From the NCBI GenBank assembly GCA_017428925.1, contig JAFRPY010000121.1, positions 1 through 33,982 on the forward strand: a stretch of DNA of 33,982 bases, read 5' to 3'. The translations under genes were made by a program, and so were the position numbers. Source of the stretch: Prevotella sp. GTDB taxonomy: Bacteria; Bacteroidota; Bacteroidia; Bacteroidales; Bacteroidaceae. The notes beneath the pieces were generated by a model. The model was not told the DNA's origin and did no database searches. It worked only from the letters and a program-made list of their open reading frames with translations. Below, piece by piece: positions 32,651 to 33,982 of the stretch; positions within the stretch are counted from its first letter, which is position 1; the number at the start of each line of letters is the position of its first letter.

Positions 32651-33926
32651 GCCTGCGGGAGTTTCTCCCTGGGCATGGGTTCCCTCGCTCTATTTCGCCG
32701 AGGGCCTGCCCTATGTGGCGGTGATGACCATCTCCATCGTGCTCTACAAACAGCTCGGACTGTCGAATGCCGAAATCACATTCTACACCTCGTGGCTCTA
32801 TCTGCCGTGGGTCATCAAGCCGTTGTGGAGTCCGTTCATCGACCTTATCAAAACCAAGCGCTGGTGGATAACAGCCATGCAGCTGCTCATCGGCGCAGCC
32901 TTCGGTGGTGTAGCATTTACGCTGCCCACTCATTTCTGGCTGCAGGGGTCGCTGTTCTTCTTCTGGGTGATGGCATTCTCGAGTGCCACGCACGACATCG
33001 CCGCCGACGGCTTCTACATGCTCGGCCTCGACGAACACAACCAGGCGTGGTTCGTTGGCATTCGCTCTACGTTCTACCGACTCGCCACCATCTTCGGACA
33101 AGGCATCCTCGTAATGATTGCCGGCAACCTGCAGGTCATCTATCGCAACAGCATAGCATTCTCGTGGAGTCTGATGTTCTATGGCGTCACGGGATTGTTC
33201 ATCGGCCTATGGCTCTGGCATAGCTACATCCTGCCTCGCCCGAAAGACGACCAGCCACGCAAGGACATCAACGCCAGCACCATCTGGAGCGAGTTCGTGC
33301 ATACCATCATCACGTTCTTCCAGAAGAAGCAGGTGCTGGTGGGCATTCTGTTCATGCTGCTCTATCGCATGCCGGAAGGTCTGCTTGCCAAGGTATCGGC
33401 CCTGTTCCTGATTGATGCCGGCCACAACGGCGGCCTGGGACTCTCACCACAAGAGTACGGACTCGTACAAGGCACCGTAGGCGTCATCGGTCTTACCCTT
33501 GGCGGCATCCTCGGTGGCATCTGCGCCGGTCGCGACGGCTTGAAGCGTTGGCTGTGGCCGATGGTATGCGCCATCACCCTACCCGACCTGGTCTACGTCT
33601 ACCTCTCCTATGCCCTACCCGACAGCCTGTTCGTCATCAACGTTTGCGTCTTTATTGAGCAGTTCGGCTACGGCTTTGGCTTCACCGCCTACATGCTATA
33701 CCTTATTTTATATAGCCAGGGCGAGTTCAAGACCAGTCACTATGCACTCTGCACAGCCTTCATGGCACTCTCGATGATGATTCCTGGTCTTTTCGCCGGA
33801 GCCTTGCAGGAAGCCGTCGGCTACCGCTCGTTCTTCATCATCGTCATGATCTGCTGCGCCGTGACATTCCTCGTCACCAGCTTCCTCAAGATTGACCCGG
33901 AATTCGGAAAGAAGAAAGAAGAATAA
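32625..33926 (+). CDS. AmpG-like MFS permease (muropeptide transporter family), 433 aa
   Basis: A twelve-segment-type major facilitator protein. [36 protein letters not shown] and [14 protein letters not shown] are hallmarks of the AmpG/acetyl-CoA transporter branch, which imports anhydro-muropeptides or related sugars across the inner membrane. Length and frame are normal. ATG 32625 lies inside the end of the SpoIID-fusion gene (26-bp overlap), indicating translational coupling and a shared pathway. The exact substrate cannot be read from the sequence. Confidence 0.88.
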   Translation: MQTSERPTKPAGVSPWAWVPSLYFAEGLPYVAVMTISIVLYKQLGLSNAEITFYTSWLYLPWVIKPLWSPFIDLIKTKRWWITAMQLLIGAAFGGVAFTLPTHFWLQGSLFFFWVMAFSSATHDIAADGFYMLGLDEHNQAWFVGIRSTFYRLATIFGQGILVMIAGNLQVIYRNSIAFSWSLMFYGVTGLFIGLWLWHSYILPRPKDDQPRKDINASTIWSEFVHTIITFFQKKQVLVGILFMLLYRMPEGLLAKVSALFLIDAGHNGGLGLSPQEYGLVQGTVGVIGLTLGGILGGICAGRDGLKRWLWPMVCAITLPDLVYVYLSYALPDSLFVINVCVFIEQFGYGFGFTAYMLYLILYSQGEFKTSHYALCTAFMALSMMIPGLFAGALQEAVGYRSFFIIVMICCAVTFLVTSFLKIDPEFGKKKEE

Positions 33927-33943
33927 AAGGGTTCGATGTAGGG

Positions 33944-33959
33944 ACGCGGCGTGCCGCGT
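33944..33959. terminator. GC-rich palindrome after the permease gene
   Basis: ACGCGGC-GT-GCCGCGT is a perfect 7-bp stem 18 bp past the stop, preceded by GTAGGG. It resembles a dispersed Bacteroidales palindrome and may act as a terminator. Confidence 0.45.
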
Positions 33960-33982
33960 TATTGGATGTTGCTTTTCCCCAC

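Overview
The window looks like the chromosome of a member of the Bacteroidales, most probably Prevotella or a close relative. The evidence is the TTG/TAnnTTTG promoter pattern, the lack of strong ribosome binding sites, lipoproteins with short tethers, BspA-type leucine-rich repeat surface proteins, and a core block (secG, a TPR gene, lptE, a sigma-54 activator, rlmN, an AmpG-like permease) of Bacteroidales type. Species cannot be fixed from the sequence alone.

Layout. 1-533 (-): the cut-off 5' part of a double helix-turn-helix (excisionase-like) gene, the edge of a mobile element lying to the left. 822-11669 (+): four surface-protein genes in a row: a 1688-residue BspA-like repeat protein with no visible signal peptide, a secreted fibronectin-III-like protein, a Big_2-type lipoprotein and an 847-residue lipoprotein. 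11760-13390: an IS110-family element whose long upstream non-coding end folds like a bridge RNA, lying between two inverted copies of a REP-like palindrome. 13442-14069: a small secreted protein whose signal peptide is separated from its start codon by a frameshift at a run of six C. 14081-15109: an IS982-family element with 18-bp inverted repeats.

15135-21682 reads as an integrated plasmid or plasmid remnant. It has mobC with an oriT-like hairpin but no relaxase, an AT-rich non-coding stretch, an unknown gene broken by two in-frame TAG codons, a WYL regulator, a small membrane protein, a DUF2958 pair, an iteron origin (four 19-bp repeats at 21/22/21-bp spacing) and a Rep_3 initiator. It abuts a tRNA-His gene (21890-21964, -).

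22180-28735 (-) is core chromosome: sigma-54 activator, lptE, TPR protein and secG, then rlmN, a PdxA-like protein that has lost all three metal-binding histidines, and a lysylphosphatidylglycerol-synthase-type membrane protein. 28850-33926 (+) is a two-gene operon: a 1266-residue fusion of glycosyltransferase, DUF4922 (HIT-like) and SpoIID domains, overlapping an AmpG-like permease. This suggests peptidoglycan-fragment salvage.

Most notable: the PdxA-like probable pseudoenzyme, the triple-domain SpoIID fusion coupled to a muropeptide-type permease, the IS110 candidate bridge RNA, the amber-interrupted plasmid gene, and the frameshifted signal peptide. All functional statements come from reading motifs by eye; no database search was made.
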